A stretch of 53,682 nucleotides of DNA from the NCBI RefSeq assembly GCF_007830235.1, contig NZ_VLKI01000011.1, forward strand, positions 1 through 53,682, in the 5' to 3' direction. Positions within the stretch are counted from its first letter, which is position 1. Each line of letters begins with the position of its first letter. Below, piece by piece: positions 11,201-18,639 of this stretch. The stretch is from Cytobacillus oceanisediminis. Lineage in GTDB: Bacteria > Bacillota > Bacilli > Bacillales > Cytobacillaceae. A program made the translations under genes and the position numbers. The notes below the pieces were generated by a model. It searched no databases, was not told the origin of the DNA, and saw only the letters and a list, made by a program, of their open reading frames with translations.

Positions 11201-11566
11201 GAATAGGCCGCCAGCATAATGCTTTAGCCACTTAACCGGAATTCCTTCCGGTGATTTTGTCTGGACTGTGCTTGTGATTTTTAATAGATTTTGAAACCCT
11301 TGCTGGTTTTTGGCCAGAAGGACAATTGGATAAGCCTCGCCTTCATCCGCCTCACTCAGTACATCCACAGTTAAGCCCAGGATTGGCTTAATGGATTGCT
11401 TTAAGCACTCTTTATAAAAGGCGACCGTACCATACATGACATTTTTGTCTGTTAAAGCCAGAGCGGAAAACCCCTTTTCCCTGGCACTTGTAACCAGCTG
11501 CTCTATCCTTGCTGTGCTGGACAGCAGGCTATAAGCGCTATATACATGAAGATGAATAAATGACAC
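8207..11566 (-). CDS. dnaE: DNA polymerase III alpha subunit, DnaE type
   Basis: The second replicative polymerase of Firmicutes, which extends RNA primers on the lagging strand before PolC takes over. Domains in order: PHP (starts SFIHLHVYSAYSLLSSTARI, about residues 1-200), the C-family polymerase core with TGPGRGSAAGS and the catalytic MPDIDIDFPDHRRDE near residue 390, thumb and fingers with NALYRPGPMENIP and NRSHAVAYS, a helix-hairpin-helix region, and a C-terminal OB fold with VYVSDVKKIRTKKGEPMAFL. No exonuclease domain is inserted, unlike PolC. I place the start at the GTG at 11564-11566, with AAGGGTG eight bases before it (1119 residues). The GTG at 11575 overlaps that site. Confidence 0.95.
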   Translation of the reverse strand: MSFIHLHVYSAYSLLSSTARIEQLVTSAREKGFSALALTDKNVMYGTVAFYKECLKQSIKPILGLTVDVLSEADEGEAYPIVLLAKNQQGFQNLLKITSTVQTKSPEGIPVKWLKHYAGGLFALTPGFEGEIERYLVTGEFEKAKETAELFSVIFERNSFFLSLQEHGLPEEKIIQEGLARLSAETGIELAAANSVYYLKKEDAFSHECLLAIKNGEKLQDEGRERLASDEYYLKTSREMVELLSGYPDALENTIKIADQCNVMLELNKQNLPKYPVERGLSADGLLEEICWQGFAERYPYAEVEHSDRLKYELKIIKEMKFSDYFLIVWDFMRFARDNGILTGPGRGSAAGSMVAYVLYITDVDPIEHKLLFERFLNPERISMPDIDIDFPDHRRDEVIQYVSKKYGELHVAQILTFGTLAAKAALRDVGRAFGLNPKELDILSRKIPSKLGINLKEAYKESEPLRRFTQESELTRRLFETALKLEGLPRHTSTHAAGVVISEHPLVEAIPIQKGHENVYLTQYSMEHLEDVGLLKMDFLGLRNLSLIENILSSIQRKTGKRIDIKRIPLDDAAVYSLLGKGDTTGIFQLESAGMRSVLTRLLPTRFEDIVAVNALYRPGPMENIPLFIDRKHGRQEVSYPHPDLKPILENTYGVIVYQEQIMQIAAKMAGFSLGEADLLRRAVSKKQKEVLDRERSHFVGGALKKGYSEPTSNEIYDLIVRFANYGFNRSHAVAYSFIAYQLAYLKTHYPLHFMASLLTSVIGNEGKIAQYIRELKQMGLSIRSPSINQSGYSFLVEKDSVRYSLAAIKGVGAAALKDIFQARKNKRFDDLFDFCIRVSTKAVNRKVLEGLVHSGCFDEFGEDRAVLLASLDVAAEHAQLVKPEDDQFDFFEDDEFFPKPKYTQVDPIRPEDKLKFEKEVLGLYLSDHPVSIYEPHFTLLGAVPLLELEPSTKKARAVVYVSDVKKIRTKKGEPMAFLSLSDQSGDMEAVVFPKIFNRYSVLCSQGNIIFLEGKMEEREGERQLIVQHLEAAKEAIERMENMDPVLYLRITKEKEAADNLRFLKELFKKNEGSIQVVLYYESTQKSIRLGEEDLVKPSDEFMNQLINLLGKNNVILK

Positions 11567-11847
11567 GTTTCTCACACCCTTAATTTCTCTGCTATTTTTA
11601 TTGCAGTCTAACGGGCAGTAAGCCCCATTTTAGACTTGAGCAAGTTTCAAAGAATAGATAGGGCCAACGCCCGATTGGTTCAACTAGTGACCAGCGGGGA
11701 ATAAGGCCTCCCCGCTGATCACAGTTTCACTTTATTATAGAACGCCCGTTTCCAAAAAGAAAATATGTTCTCTTTTTATAAGTCTGTACCCTGAATGTTT
11801 GGGTAGCTTTTTTTCAACCCCTTATGCAGGAAAAATTTTGCATGGAT
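11567..11847. other. Intergenic region upstream of dnaE with one strong hairpin
   Basis: About 280 bases between the dnaE start and the repeat copy at 11848. The only structured part is the hairpin at 11689-11720. No supported gene is present; short open frames here have no ribosome site. Confidence 0.4.
11689..11720. repeat. GC-rich hairpin of unknown role
   Basis: GACCAGCGGGG (11689-11699) pairs with CCCCGCTGATC (11710-11720) with one G-T pair and a 10-base loop. It is flanked upstream by GCCCGATTGGTTCAACTAGT. No gene ends here (dnaE and ytrH diverge), so it is not an ordinary terminator of a visible gene. A sequence with the same GCCCGATTGGT start lies near 16028. Confidence 0.5.
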
Positions 11848-12087
11848 GGCTGTTAACCTGAGTGTTGATTTCCGCTGCAGGCACTCAGTGAACCGCGGGC
11901 TTCCGACGCTCCTCGGCGTTTTACACCTGCGGGGTCTTCCTTGGGTACGTAACTCCTGCAGGACTTTGAATAGGCTTCCTCGAACAAACACCGCACGAAG
12001 AAAATGCGAATGCAGTTTGGAGGATCTCGCGCCTTCTGTTTCAATCAATACGGTGCAAAGTAAGGTATTAGCATTATTAAAGCCTTT
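11848..12087 (+). repeat. Interspersed intergenic repeat, copy A
   Basis: One of four related GC-rich elements of about 220-240 bp in this window (others at 27072-27310, 34783-35002 and 39533-39762). Shared blocks seen here: GTTGATTTCCGCTGCAGGCA near the left end, ACCGCGGGC, CCTGCGGGGTCTTCC, CAGGACTTTGAATAGGCTTC, AAACACCGCACGAAGAAAAT and GCGCCTTCTGTTTCAATCAA, ending in TTATTAAAGCCTTTT. It has the same orientation as copy D. It carries no transposase gene, and open frames inside it are not conserved between copies. Confidence 0.85.
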
Positions 12088-12179
12088 TATTAAAAGCAGC
12101 TAAAAACATATTTTCCAAAGTTTGTCCATATGATGAAGTATCAAGATAATTCAGGCAGGATTCCCCCCCTGCAGTTAGG

Positions 12180-12527
12180 ATGGATGAAATGAAAACCCAG
12201 CCTTTTTTTTCTACTCTAATTGAGAGTTATTTCATTGCTCTCGGTGTTTTAATAGGCGGTTCAATCATTGGAGGATTGGCGGCTTTTTTGACGGGCAAGC
12301 CGCCTTTGAATGAAGTCTTCAAGATTTCCAACATGATTCGTATTTGGGCCATCATTGCAGCAATCGGAGGCACCTTTGATACAGTTTACAGCTTCGAAAA
12401 GGGTGTATTGGATGGACAGACTAAAGATATATTTAAACAGTTTATGTTAATTCTTTCTGCTCTTGGAGGAGCCCAAACCGGTGCCATGCTTATTAACTGG
12501 CTGACACAGGAGCATATTTCATCATGA
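12180..12527 (+). CDS. ytrH: YtrH sporulation membrane protein
   Basis: A small membrane protein (115 residues) of the YtrH family, which in B. subtilis is made under sigma-E in the mother cell and needed for efficient sporulation. Two to three hydrophobic segments are seen (about residues 12-35, 53-70 and 88-108), with the conserved stretches GGSIIGGLAAFL, IWAIIAAIGGTFDTVYSFE and LGGAQTGAMLINWLTQEH. The ATG at 12189 is an alternative start, because AGGATGG (12177-12183) would be well spaced for it. Its stop overlaps the ytrI start by four bases (ATGA), so the pair is an operon. Confidence 0.88.
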   Translation: MDEMKTQPFFSTLIESYFIALGVLIGGSIIGGLAAFLTGKPPLNEVFKISNMIRIWAIIAAIGGTFDTVYSFEKGVLDGQTKDIFKQFMLILSALGGAQTGAMLINWLTQEHISS

Positions 12528-13024
12528 GAATCCCGCCATACTACCGCCTGCCTTCCTGGCAGCGTTTTTTTGCGGGCATGGCTATAGGGGGCATGATCAG
12601 CTGGTTTATTTTTTTATATATTTTTGGTGAATGGCAGGAAAGATACAGCAAGGAAATCGAGCTGCAAAAAGACACCATTTATGAATTGGAAAAGGATAAA
12701 GAAATTTGGCAGGAGGAATTTAAAAAGCTTAATAAAGAAAATCAGAAAAAGCTGACTGTCCAGGATATTACCATCAAGATTGTAAACGGCGAGAAATATA
12801 AGCTGGATTCTTTCAGTGTCTTTCAGCTTGAAGATGATATTAAAGAGGACATTAGCATGATGGTGGCCAAAGATATTGATACTGTTTATAAAAGCAGTGA
12901 ATTGATCAAAAAAATAATAGAAAATAGAACACATAGAGTGAATGAAAAAAGATATCGAGTTGAAGTAAAAGAGATGGTGATCTACACAACTGTTTCGATC
13001 GAATTGAATATTATGCTGGATTGA
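12524..13024 (+). CDS. ytrI: YtrI sporulation membrane protein
   Basis: A 166-residue protein with one N-terminal membrane segment (about residues 14-32, FFAGMAIGGMISWFIFLYIF), then a charged coiled-coil stretch (about 40-75, rich in Glu and Lys) and a small C-terminal domain. This fits YtrI, the partner of YtrH in B. subtilis sporulation. The start overlaps the ytrH stop (ATGA), so translation is coupled. The soluble part should face outside the mother-cell membrane, going by the single anchor; its biochemical role is unknown. Confidence 0.85.
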   Translation: MRIPPYYRLPSWQRFFAGMAIGGMISWFIFLYIFGEWQERYSKEIELQKDTIYELEKDKEIWQEEFKKLNKENQKKLTVQDITIKIVNGEKYKLDSFSVFQLEDDIKEDISMMVAKDIDTVYKSSELIKKIIENRTHRVNEKRYRVEVKEMVIYTTVSIELNIMLD

Positions 13025-13025
13025 G

Positions 13026-13044
13026 GCCCGGCGAAAAGCCGGGC
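13026..13044 (+). terminator. Hairpin after ytrHI
   Basis: GCCCGGC (13026-13032) pairs perfectly with GCCGGGC (13038-13044) around GAAAA, two bases after the ytrI stop and before the converging nrnA stop. The T-tract is poor in both directions, so termination strength is uncertain. Confidence 0.6.
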
Positions 13045-13052
13045 AATCCATA

Positions 13053-13991
13053 CTAGTTTTCTTTGCAGGTTTCCTCCAAATCCCTTACTACTGAATCCAG
13101 TTCATCCCATGAATAAATCGATGCGCCGGCAGCAAGCGGATGGCCCCCGCCTTTATACTTTCTAGCAATCTCATTAATAATCGGACCTTTTGACCGGAAG
13201 CGGACACGGATTTGATCACTTTCCTCAATAAAGAAAACCCACGCTTTTATTCCCTTTACATCCCCAAGGACACTTACAAGAAGGGAAGCTTCCGATGGTA
13301 TTGCCTGAAACTCCTCAAGCAGTTCTTTTTTCAGAACCATTATAGCCGCCCCATATTTTTTCATTTCAAAGTTTTGCAGTACATAGCCCTTTAATTTAAC
13401 AATATTCGCTTTTAGCTCATACATTTTATTAAAAAGTTCAGGCCGCGAAAAATTATAGTGAATCAGCTCTCCTGCGTAAGCAAATGTTTTTTCTGTTGTG
13501 CTTGGATAAAGAAAGCGGCCGGTGTCCCCTATAATGCCAGCAAATAATAGTCTTGCAGCTTCATCAGAGATCTTTAGGCCCTGGTCTTTTCCAAAAAGGT
13601 AAAATTCATAAATCAATTCACTGGTTGAGCTTGCATCTGTATCGACCCACATCATGTCTCCATATGGATCCATATTCGGATGATGGTCAATTTTAATTAG
13701 CTTGTCGCCCTGATCGTATCTGCCATCACATATACGCTCAGCATTTGCCGTATCACAGACAATTACAAGTGCCTCATTATATGTATCATCAGGTATTTCA
13801 TCGAGTCTTCTCATAAAATGAAGTGTTTCTTCTTCCTTGCCTACAGTGAAAATATTTTTTTCAGGAAACGAAGCCTTCAGGATTTCAGCAAGTCCTCCCT
13901 GTGACCCGTACGCATCCGGATCGGGACGGACATGCCTATGAATAATGATCGTTTCATATTTTTTAATTTCATCAAGTATCTTTTGTTTCAT
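13053..13991 (-). CDS. nrnA: Nano-RNase / pAp phosphatase NrnA (DHH family)
   Basis: A cytosolic DHH-DHHA1 phosphoesterase that degrades very short RNA and dephosphorylates 3'-phosphoadenosine 5'-phosphate. Metal-binding motifs are present: RHVRPDPDAYGSQGGL, IVCDTANAERI, KIDHHPNMDPYGD (the DHH motif) and GIIGDTGRFLYPST. The DHHA1 substrate domain ends in YKGGGHPLAAGASI. Its 312 residues match B. subtilis NrnA (YtqI). An AAAGGAGCG ribosome site precedes the ATG. It converges on ytrHI, as in B. subtilis. Confidence 0.95.
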   Translation of the reverse strand: MKQKILDEIKKYETIIIHRHVRPDPDAYGSQGGLAEILKASFPEKNIFTVGKEEETLHFMRRLDEIPDDTYNEALVIVCDTANAERICDGRYDQGDKLIKIDHHPNMDPYGDMMWVDTDASSTSELIYEFYLFGKDQGLKISDEAARLLFAGIIGDTGRFLYPSTTEKTFAYAGELIHYNFSRPELFNKMYELKANIVKLKGYVLQNFEMKKYGAAIMVLKKELLEEFQAIPSEASLLVSVLGDVKGIKAWVFFIEESDQIRVRFRSKGPIINEIARKYKGGGHPLAAGASIYSWDELDSVVRDLEETCKEN

Positions 13992-14130
13992 GGCGCGCTC
14001 CTTTTATTCGGAATACTTTATTTTTACCACATCATGGTGAAAAAGAAAAAGAAAACTCAGCACACTTATGGCATTTTTTCAATTATGAAGGTAGAATAAT
14101 AAGAGATTGTCGAAACTTGGAGGTTACGAT

Positions 14131-14436
14131 ATGCCTATCTTTGTAATCCTGATCATTATCTCTTTTTCTTTCTATATTTTCTACAAAATCAAACTCTTCA
14201 GAAGTAAGCAGCCGGCTGAAAGACATTGGATCTCAGCGAAGTCTAAAATGGCTCTTGGTGCATTCGTTGCTTTCTTTGGGTTAAATCAGCTGTTTTTATA
14301 TGATACAACCACAGCGCTTATTGTCGGTATTATTTTTATCCTTGTTGGAGGATTAAGCATTTGGGGCGGCATAAAAGCCTATAAGTTTTACCTGCCTCAC
14401 GCAGCAAAAGAAGCTGAGGAAGCAAGGAAGAATTAA
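14131..14436 (+). CDS. ytpI: YtpI family membrane protein
   Basis: A 101-residue membrane protein with three hydrophobic segments (about residues 3-20, 37-57 and 61-80) and a charged C-terminus. It resembles B. subtilis YtpI (IFYKIKLFRSKQPAERHWISAK, NQLFLYDTTTAL, GGIKAYKFYLPHA), whose function is unknown. I choose the ATG at 14131 because TTGGAGG lies eight bases upstream; the TTG at 14107 would put the ribosome site inside the gene. A bidirectional terminator separates it from converging ytoI. Confidence 0.85.
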   Translation: MPIFVILIIISFSFYIFYKIKLFRSKQPAERHWISAKSKMALGAFVAFFGLNQLFLYDTTTALIVGIIFILVGGLSIWGGIKAYKFYLPHAAKEAEEARKN

Positions 14437-14474
14437 GAAGAGCGATGGCAGGCCTATTGCTTAAATTAAGATTT

Positions 14475-14509
14475 AAAAAAAGCCGTTTCCGGTGGGAACG
14501 GCTTTTCTT
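14475..14509. terminator. Bidirectional terminator between ytpI and ytoI
   Basis: AAAAGCCGTTTCC pairs with GGGAACGGCTTTT around a short loop, with A-rich sequence before and T-rich sequence after on the plus strand. It lies between two converging genes. Confidence 0.85.
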
Positions 14510-14543
14510 ATGCCCAAAGCCTCTACCGGGCTCCATTTTTCAA

Positions 14544-15863
14544 TTAATGCCGGTCAATCAGCTGGCACATCATCATGGCCTTGCCAACGAGGACACCTTC
14601 ATTAAATACTTCCACATCCACTTTCCCGAATTTGCGTCCTACTTCCAGTACTTTTGGATAGATCTCAAGCGTGCTGTCGATCTGTACGGGCTTAATGAAA
14701 TAGATCGTCATATTTTCTACAACCAGATCCCCTTTTTTATAGCTTCTTAAAACTCTGTTTGCTGCTTCAGAAACGATTGTCGTAAATACTCCATAAGAAA
14801 TCGTTCCAAGATGGTTGGTCATCTGCGGCGTAACTTCACAGCGATAAACATCCTCGCCTTTCGTTTTGCCTCTTGTCAGCACAAGCTGGTTTGTGACGAT
14901 ATCATCAATGGTTTCACCCACTTGCGGCTGGCGCTGAATCATTTGCAGTGCTTTTAGCACATCCTGCCTGCTTACAATGCCCTCCAATTTGTTCGCTTCA
15001 TCTACAACAGGAAGAAGTTCAATGCCTTCCCAAACCATCATATGGGAGGAAGAAGCTACGCTTGTTTTGCCGCCAACAGTCATTGGGTTTTTGGTCATGA
15101 TTTTTTCAATAGGCATTTCCGTATCATGGCCCATAATATCCTTGGATGTAACCACTCCCTGAACCTTCAAGTTATGGTCGACCACCGGAAAACGGCTATG
15201 ATTGGTTTCGCGGTTGTACTTCAGCCAATCCGCAATAGTGTCAGTCGTTTTTAAGACAATTGCTTCATGAAGAGGGGTTAGAATGTCCTCCACAAGAACA
15301 ATTTCTTTTTTAATCAACTGGTCATAAATTGCGCGGTTAATCATTGTCGCGACGGTGAATGTGTCATAGCTGCTTGAGATGACCGGCAGCTGGAGATCAT
15401 CAGCCAGCTTCTTAACGTGGTCTTCGGTATCAAAGCCGCCTGTTATTAAAACCGCAGCTCCTGCCTTCAATGCCAGTTCATGGGCCTGAGTCCTGTTTCC
15501 GACAATCAACAGATTTCCGGCATCTGTATACCGCATCATCGCTTCAAGCTTCATGGCCCCAATAACGAACTTGTTTAGCGTTTTGTGAAGGCCGGCTCTT
15601 CCGCCCAACACCTGGCCATCAACAATATTAACAACTTCTGCAAAAGTCAGCTTCTCGATATTCTCTTTCTTTTTGCGTTCTATGCGTATCGTGCCCACAC
15701 GTTCAATCGTGCTCACATACCCTTTATTTTCTGCATCCTTAATCGCTCTGTAAGCAGTCCCTTCACTGACTGCAAGCGCCTTGGCGATCTGTCTGACTGA
15801 TATCTTTTCCCCTACCGGCAGTTCATCAATGTATTGTAAAATTTGCTCATGCTTAGTAGCCAA
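14544..15863 (-). CDS. ytoI: YtoI: HTH, DRTGG, CBS pair and hotdog domain protein
   Basis: A probable cytosolic regulator or sensor. Domains in order: an N-terminal helix-turn-helix (about residues 1-60, ISVRQIAKALAVSEGTAYRA), a DRTGG domain (about 70-180, TFAEVVNIVDGQVLGG), two CBS domains (about 190-310, RFPVVDHNLKVQGVVTSKDI and LLPVVDEANKLEGIVSR), and a C-terminal thioesterase-like hotdog domain (about 330-439). CBS pairs usually bind adenine nucleotides. I choose the TTG at 15861-15863 (MATKHEQI as in B. subtilis YtoI; AGAGGGTGA upstream) over the GTG at 15872. Target genes and ligand are unknown. Confidence 0.88.
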   Translation of the reverse strand: MATKHEQILQYIDELPVGEKISVRQIAKALAVSEGTAYRAIKDAENKGYVSTIERVGTIRIERKKKENIEKLTFAEVVNIVDGQVLGGRAGLHKTLNKFVIGAMKLEAMMRYTDAGNLLIVGNRTQAHELALKAGAAVLITGGFDTEDHVKKLADDLQLPVISSSYDTFTVATMINRAIYDQLIKKEIVLVEDILTPLHEAIVLKTTDTIADWLKYNRETNHSRFPVVDHNLKVQGVVTSKDIMGHDTEMPIEKIMTKNPMTVGGKTSVASSSHMMVWEGIELLPVVDEANKLEGIVSRQDVLKALQMIQRQPQVGETIDDIVTNQLVLTRGKTKGEDVYRCEVTPQMTNHLGTISYGVFTTIVSEAANRVLRSYKKGDLVVENMTIYFIKPVQIDSTLEIYPKVLEVGRKFGKVDVEVFNEGVLVGKAMMMCQLIDRH

Positions 15864-16191
15864 GACTTTCACCCTCTACAAATTATTCCTATATTTTCAT
15901 TATAAGGGTAAAAAGGCCTTGATACAATTGACTTCGGCATTATTGGTCTATCCCGCATTCGTTCTCATTCATTTGGTAGACGAAAATGTAAAGAGAGAGA
16001 AAATCGGATGAGCCAATTTCCCGCAAAAGCCCGATTGGTGAGCTACAGTGATATTCTCTTTGGTCTTTTCAAAGGTTCAGTTGAATTAATTAGGCTCGCA
16101 GTGTCGGTTTGACTCCAGAGAAAACGAATATCTTACCGACACTCGCGTGACTAACCATCAGTGAAATAAAACCACTAATGGAAATCTAACC
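15864..16191. other. Intergenic region with two hairpins
   Basis: About 330 bases upstream of ytoI. It contains the start GCCCGATTGGT near 16028, shared with the hairpin region near 11670, and two stem-loops at 16100-16143 and 16155-16181. No gene with a ribosome site is seen. Confidence 0.4.
16100..16181. repeat. Two adjacent stem-loops
   Basis: AGTGTCGGT (16100-16108) pairs with ACCGACACT (16135-16143) across a 26-base loop. Directly after it CCATCAGTG pairs with CACTAATGG (to 16181) with one mismatch. They lie just beyond the stop of the small membrane protein gene (16192, minus strand) and may end its transcription, although no T-run follows. Confidence 0.45.
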
Positions 16192-16440
16192 TTATCTGCT
16201 GAACGAGCGGACTCTCTTTTTGGCCATCATTTGGCGTGTGCGTTTTTGGGCATCTGCCGCTTTTTTCGGAGCATACAGCAAAGCAGTCAGATTTCCGGCG
16301 ATGACAAATAGGGCAAATGCCAGCCAGCTAATTGCAAAAACCCCTTCTGTTCCGCCATTAAAAACGCCAAGCCTTGGCGCAGCATAATAAAGCATCAACC
16401 CGCACAGCAGCAGACATAGTAAATATCGATTTTTGTTCAT
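16192..16440 (-). CDS. Small two-helix membrane protein, function unknown
   Basis: An 82-residue protein starting MNKNRYLLCLLLCGLMLYYA. Two hydrophobic segments (about residues 5-23 and 36-56) are followed by a strongly basic tail (KKAADAQKRTRQMMAKKRVR) that should be cytoplasmic. I choose the ATG at 16438-16440 because AAGGAGGAAG lies at proper spacing. The open frame continues 51 codons further upstream, but that part runs through AT-rich tandem repeats and lacks a ribosome site. I do not recognise a named family. Confidence 0.75.
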   Translation of the reverse strand: MNKNRYLLCLLLCGLMLYYAAPRLGVFNGGTEGVFAISWLAFALFVIAGNLTALLYAPKKAADAQKRTRQMMAKKRVRSFSR

Positions 16441-16551
16441 CTTGGCTTCCTCCTTTATAACATCCTCTTTAAAATGTATGCGGACAGGCAAGGAAAATGA
16501 TTTTTTTAGATTGGGGCTGGCTTCCGAAAATAGAATACGGTGAATTATTAT

Positions 16552-16623
16552 TTTCGTTGATATATTTAAATTTTCGTTGATATAATCTGACATTTCGTTG
16601 ATATATTGATTTTTTCATTGATA
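16552..16623. repeat. Short tandem array, period 20-21 bp
   Basis: The motif TTTCGTTGATATA starts at 16552, 16572 and 16593, with a decayed copy (TTTCATTGATA) at 16612. It lies between ytkL and the small membrane protein gene on the same strand. Its layout resembles the 20-bp array at 30052-30180. Confidence 0.75.
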
Positions 16624-16652
16624 AAACTTAATTTCCATGCTAAATCTCATAG

Positions 16653-16688
16653 AAAAACGCAGCCTGCCATAGCAGAAGCTGCGCTTTT
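16653..16688 (-). terminator. Terminator of ytkL
   Basis: On the minus strand AAAAGCGCAGC pairs with GCTGCGTTTTT, with a further CTGC/GCAG pairing inside, ending in a T-run. It starts five bases after the ytkL stop. Confidence 0.8.
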
Positions 16689-16692
16689 ACCA

Positions 16693-17373
16693 TTATAATT
16701 CGATGATTTCTCCTGCTTCGAGCACCTGGCCTACGCCATTCTCTAGCATGCTTGTGAATTTATGCGGATCCTGCTTGATTGGCGGGAAAGTGTTGAAATG
16801 AATCGGCACTACCTTTTTGGCACCCAAAAGCTTGGCAGCGTATGACGCATCATCCGGACCCATTGTAAAATTGTCGCCGATCGGCAGGAATGCCAGGTCA
16901 ATTGGATGGCGGTCGCCGATTAGTTTCATGTCAGAGAAAAGCCCTGTATCCCCTGCATGGTAAATCGTTTTTCCTTCTAAAGTGATGAGTACGCCTGCAG
17001 GCATTCCAAGGTAAATGATCTCATTATTTTCAGTCTCAAGGCCTGTTCCATGGAATGCAGGGGTTAGCTTTACTCTTCCAAAATCGAAATCATAGCCTCC
17101 GCCGATAGACATGCCATGTGCATTCACTCCCTGCCAGCCTAAGTAAGTGGCAAGCTCAAAGTTGGCAATGACAAGAGAGTCATTGCGTTTTGCCAGTTCA
17201 ATCGTGTCGCCAAGATGGTCACCATGCCCATGTGTGACAATAATAACATCAGGTTTCTGCTCATCCGCTTTTAAATCTGTCAGCCCATTGCCTGTAATAA
17301 ATGGGTCGATTAAAATTGTTTTTCCCTTTGATTCAATTTTAACAACTGAATGGCCATGATACGATACTTTCAT
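16693..17373 (-). CDS. ytkL: UPF0173 metal-dependent hydrolase (metallo-beta-lactamase fold)
   Basis: A 226-residue metallo-beta-lactamase-fold protein. The zinc-binding motif [10 protein letters not shown] is at about residue 53, further metal ligands are in [12 protein letters not shown], and [12 protein letters not shown] lies near the C-terminus. It matches UPF0173 (B. subtilis YtkL), whose substrate is unknown. I choose the ATG at 17371-17373 ([10 protein letters not shown]), with AGAGGAGC upstream; the longer frame adds eight residues that do not fit the family. It is divergent from the prolidase gene. Confidence 0.92.
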   Translation of the reverse strand: MKVSYHGHSVVKIESKGKTILIDPFITGNGLTDLKADEQKPDVIIVTHGHGDHLGDTIELAKRNDSLVIANFELATYLGWQGVNAHGMSIGGGYDFDFGRVKLTPAFHGTGLETENNEIIYLGMPAGVLITLEGKTIYHAGDTGLFSDMKLIGDRHPIDLAFLPIGDNFTMGPDDASYAAKLLGAKKVVPIHFNTFPPIKQDPHKFTSMLENGVGQVLEAGEIIEL

Positions 17374-17538
17374 TTTATTGCTCCTCTCAAAAATCATGTT
17401 ATGTAATTTTACTTCAACGAAAAACGGGTTAATCCTGCCTCCAATTTAAATATATACCCAAATTAATAGCCATTAAAAAGTTTACTTTTTCTTATTTAGT
17501 TGCTACTCTCAAGGTAACAGTACATAAGGAGGTTCAGT

Positions 17539-18636
17539 ATGAACAACAGATTACAGAAACTATCACAGTGGATGAAGGATAATGATATACAAGTCAGCTT
17601 TGTGACATCACCAGATAATGTCTTTTATTTGAGCGGCTTTTTAAGCGATCCGCACGAACGCTTGCTTGGGCTGGCCGTTTTTCAGGATGAAGAGCCTTTC
17701 CTTGTATGCCCGGCCATGGAAAAAGAGGATGCCAAAAACGCAGGCTGGAGCCACGAAATCATTGGCTACAGCGATATCCAAAACCCATGGGAATTTATTC
17801 AGAAATCCATACATAGCAGAATGGGCAAAGTGGAAAAAGCAGCTATCGAAAAAGAACATATGAATGTGGAACGATATGAAGCAATTTCAAATCTGTTCAG
17901 AGGAGCAGCATTTGTTTCAGCAGAAGAAAAACTCCGGAAGCTTCGAATGGTCAAAGACGAAAAGGAAATGGAAATCATTCGCGAAGCCTGTGCATTGGCT
18001 GACTTTGCCATCGAAACAGGCTGTGCTGAAATCCAGGAAGGAAAAACAGAGCTTGAGGTATTAGCTGCTGTTGAATATGCTTTAAAGAAAAAAGGCGTAA
18101 ACGAAATGTCTTTTTCTACAATGGTGCTTACAGGTGCAAATGGAGCTTCCCCTCATGGAACACCTGGAATGACAAAAATCCAAAAAGGGGATTTAGTGCT
18201 TTTTGACCTGGGTGTTGTCTGGAATGGATACTGTTCAGATATCACAAGAACCGTTGCATACGGTGATATTAACGATAAACAAAAGGAGATTTATGATACC
18301 GTTTTAAAGGCACAGCTTGCGGCTGTTGAAGCAAGTAAGCCGGGAGTGCCTTGCTCTGAAATAGACTTAACGGCAAGAAATCTGATTGCAGAAGCCGGCT
18401 ATGGAGATTATTTTCCACATCGATTGGGCCATGGACTTGGTGTAAGCGTGCATGAATACCCTTCGTTAACCGAAACCAATTCACTTCTCCTTGAGGAAGG
18501 CATGGTTTTCACGATTGAACCGGGCATCTATGTTCCAGGCGTTGCCGGCGTCCGGATTGAAGACGACCTTGCCGTAACAGCAGACGGAGTCGAAACTCTG
18601 ACCAAGTTTCCGAAAGAACTTCAAATCATCAAGTAG
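17539..18636 (+). CDS. Xaa-Pro dipeptidase-like M24 peptidase
   Basis: A metallopeptidase expected to cleave X-Pro dipeptides in the cytosol. The N-terminal creatinase-like domain (about residues 1-125) precedes the pita-bread M24 domain. The five metal ligands are visible: Asp in VLFDLGVVWNGY and in CSDITRTVAYG, His in HRLGHGLGVSVHEYP, Glu in VFTIEPGIYVPG and in GVRIEDDLAV. Its 365 residues and start (DNVFYLSGFLSDPHERLLGL) resemble B. subtilis YkvY (PepQ). AAGGAGG precedes the ATG. A small Cys-rich gene starts four bases after the stop and is probably co-translated. Confidence 0.93.
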   Translation: MNNRLQKLSQWMKDNDIQVSFVTSPDNVFYLSGFLSDPHERLLGLAVFQDEEPFLVCPAMEKEDAKNAGWSHEIIGYSDIQNPWEFIQKSIHSRMGKVEKAAIEKEHMNVERYEAISNLFRGAAFVSAEEKLRKLRMVKDEKEMEIIREACALADFAIETGCAEIQEGKTELEVLAAVEYALKKKGVNEMSFSTMVLTGANGASPHGTPGMTKIQKGDLVLFDLGVVWNGYCSDITRTVAYGDINDKQKEIYDTVLKAQLAAVEASKPGVPCSEIDLTARNLIAEAGYGDYFPHRLGHGLGVSVHEYPSLTETNSLLLEEGMVFTIEPGIYVPGVAGVRIEDDLAVTADGVETLTKFPKELQIIK

Positions 18637-18639
18637 GCT

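Noticed and set aside
11846..12103. Open frames of 60-90 codons in the repeat copy A region, both strands
   Set aside because: They follow the GC-rich repeat, are not preserved in the other three copies and have no ribosome site.
14445..14750. Plus-strand frame of about 100 codons over the end of ytoI
   Set aside because: It starts in the terminator and runs antisense to the conserved hotdog domain.
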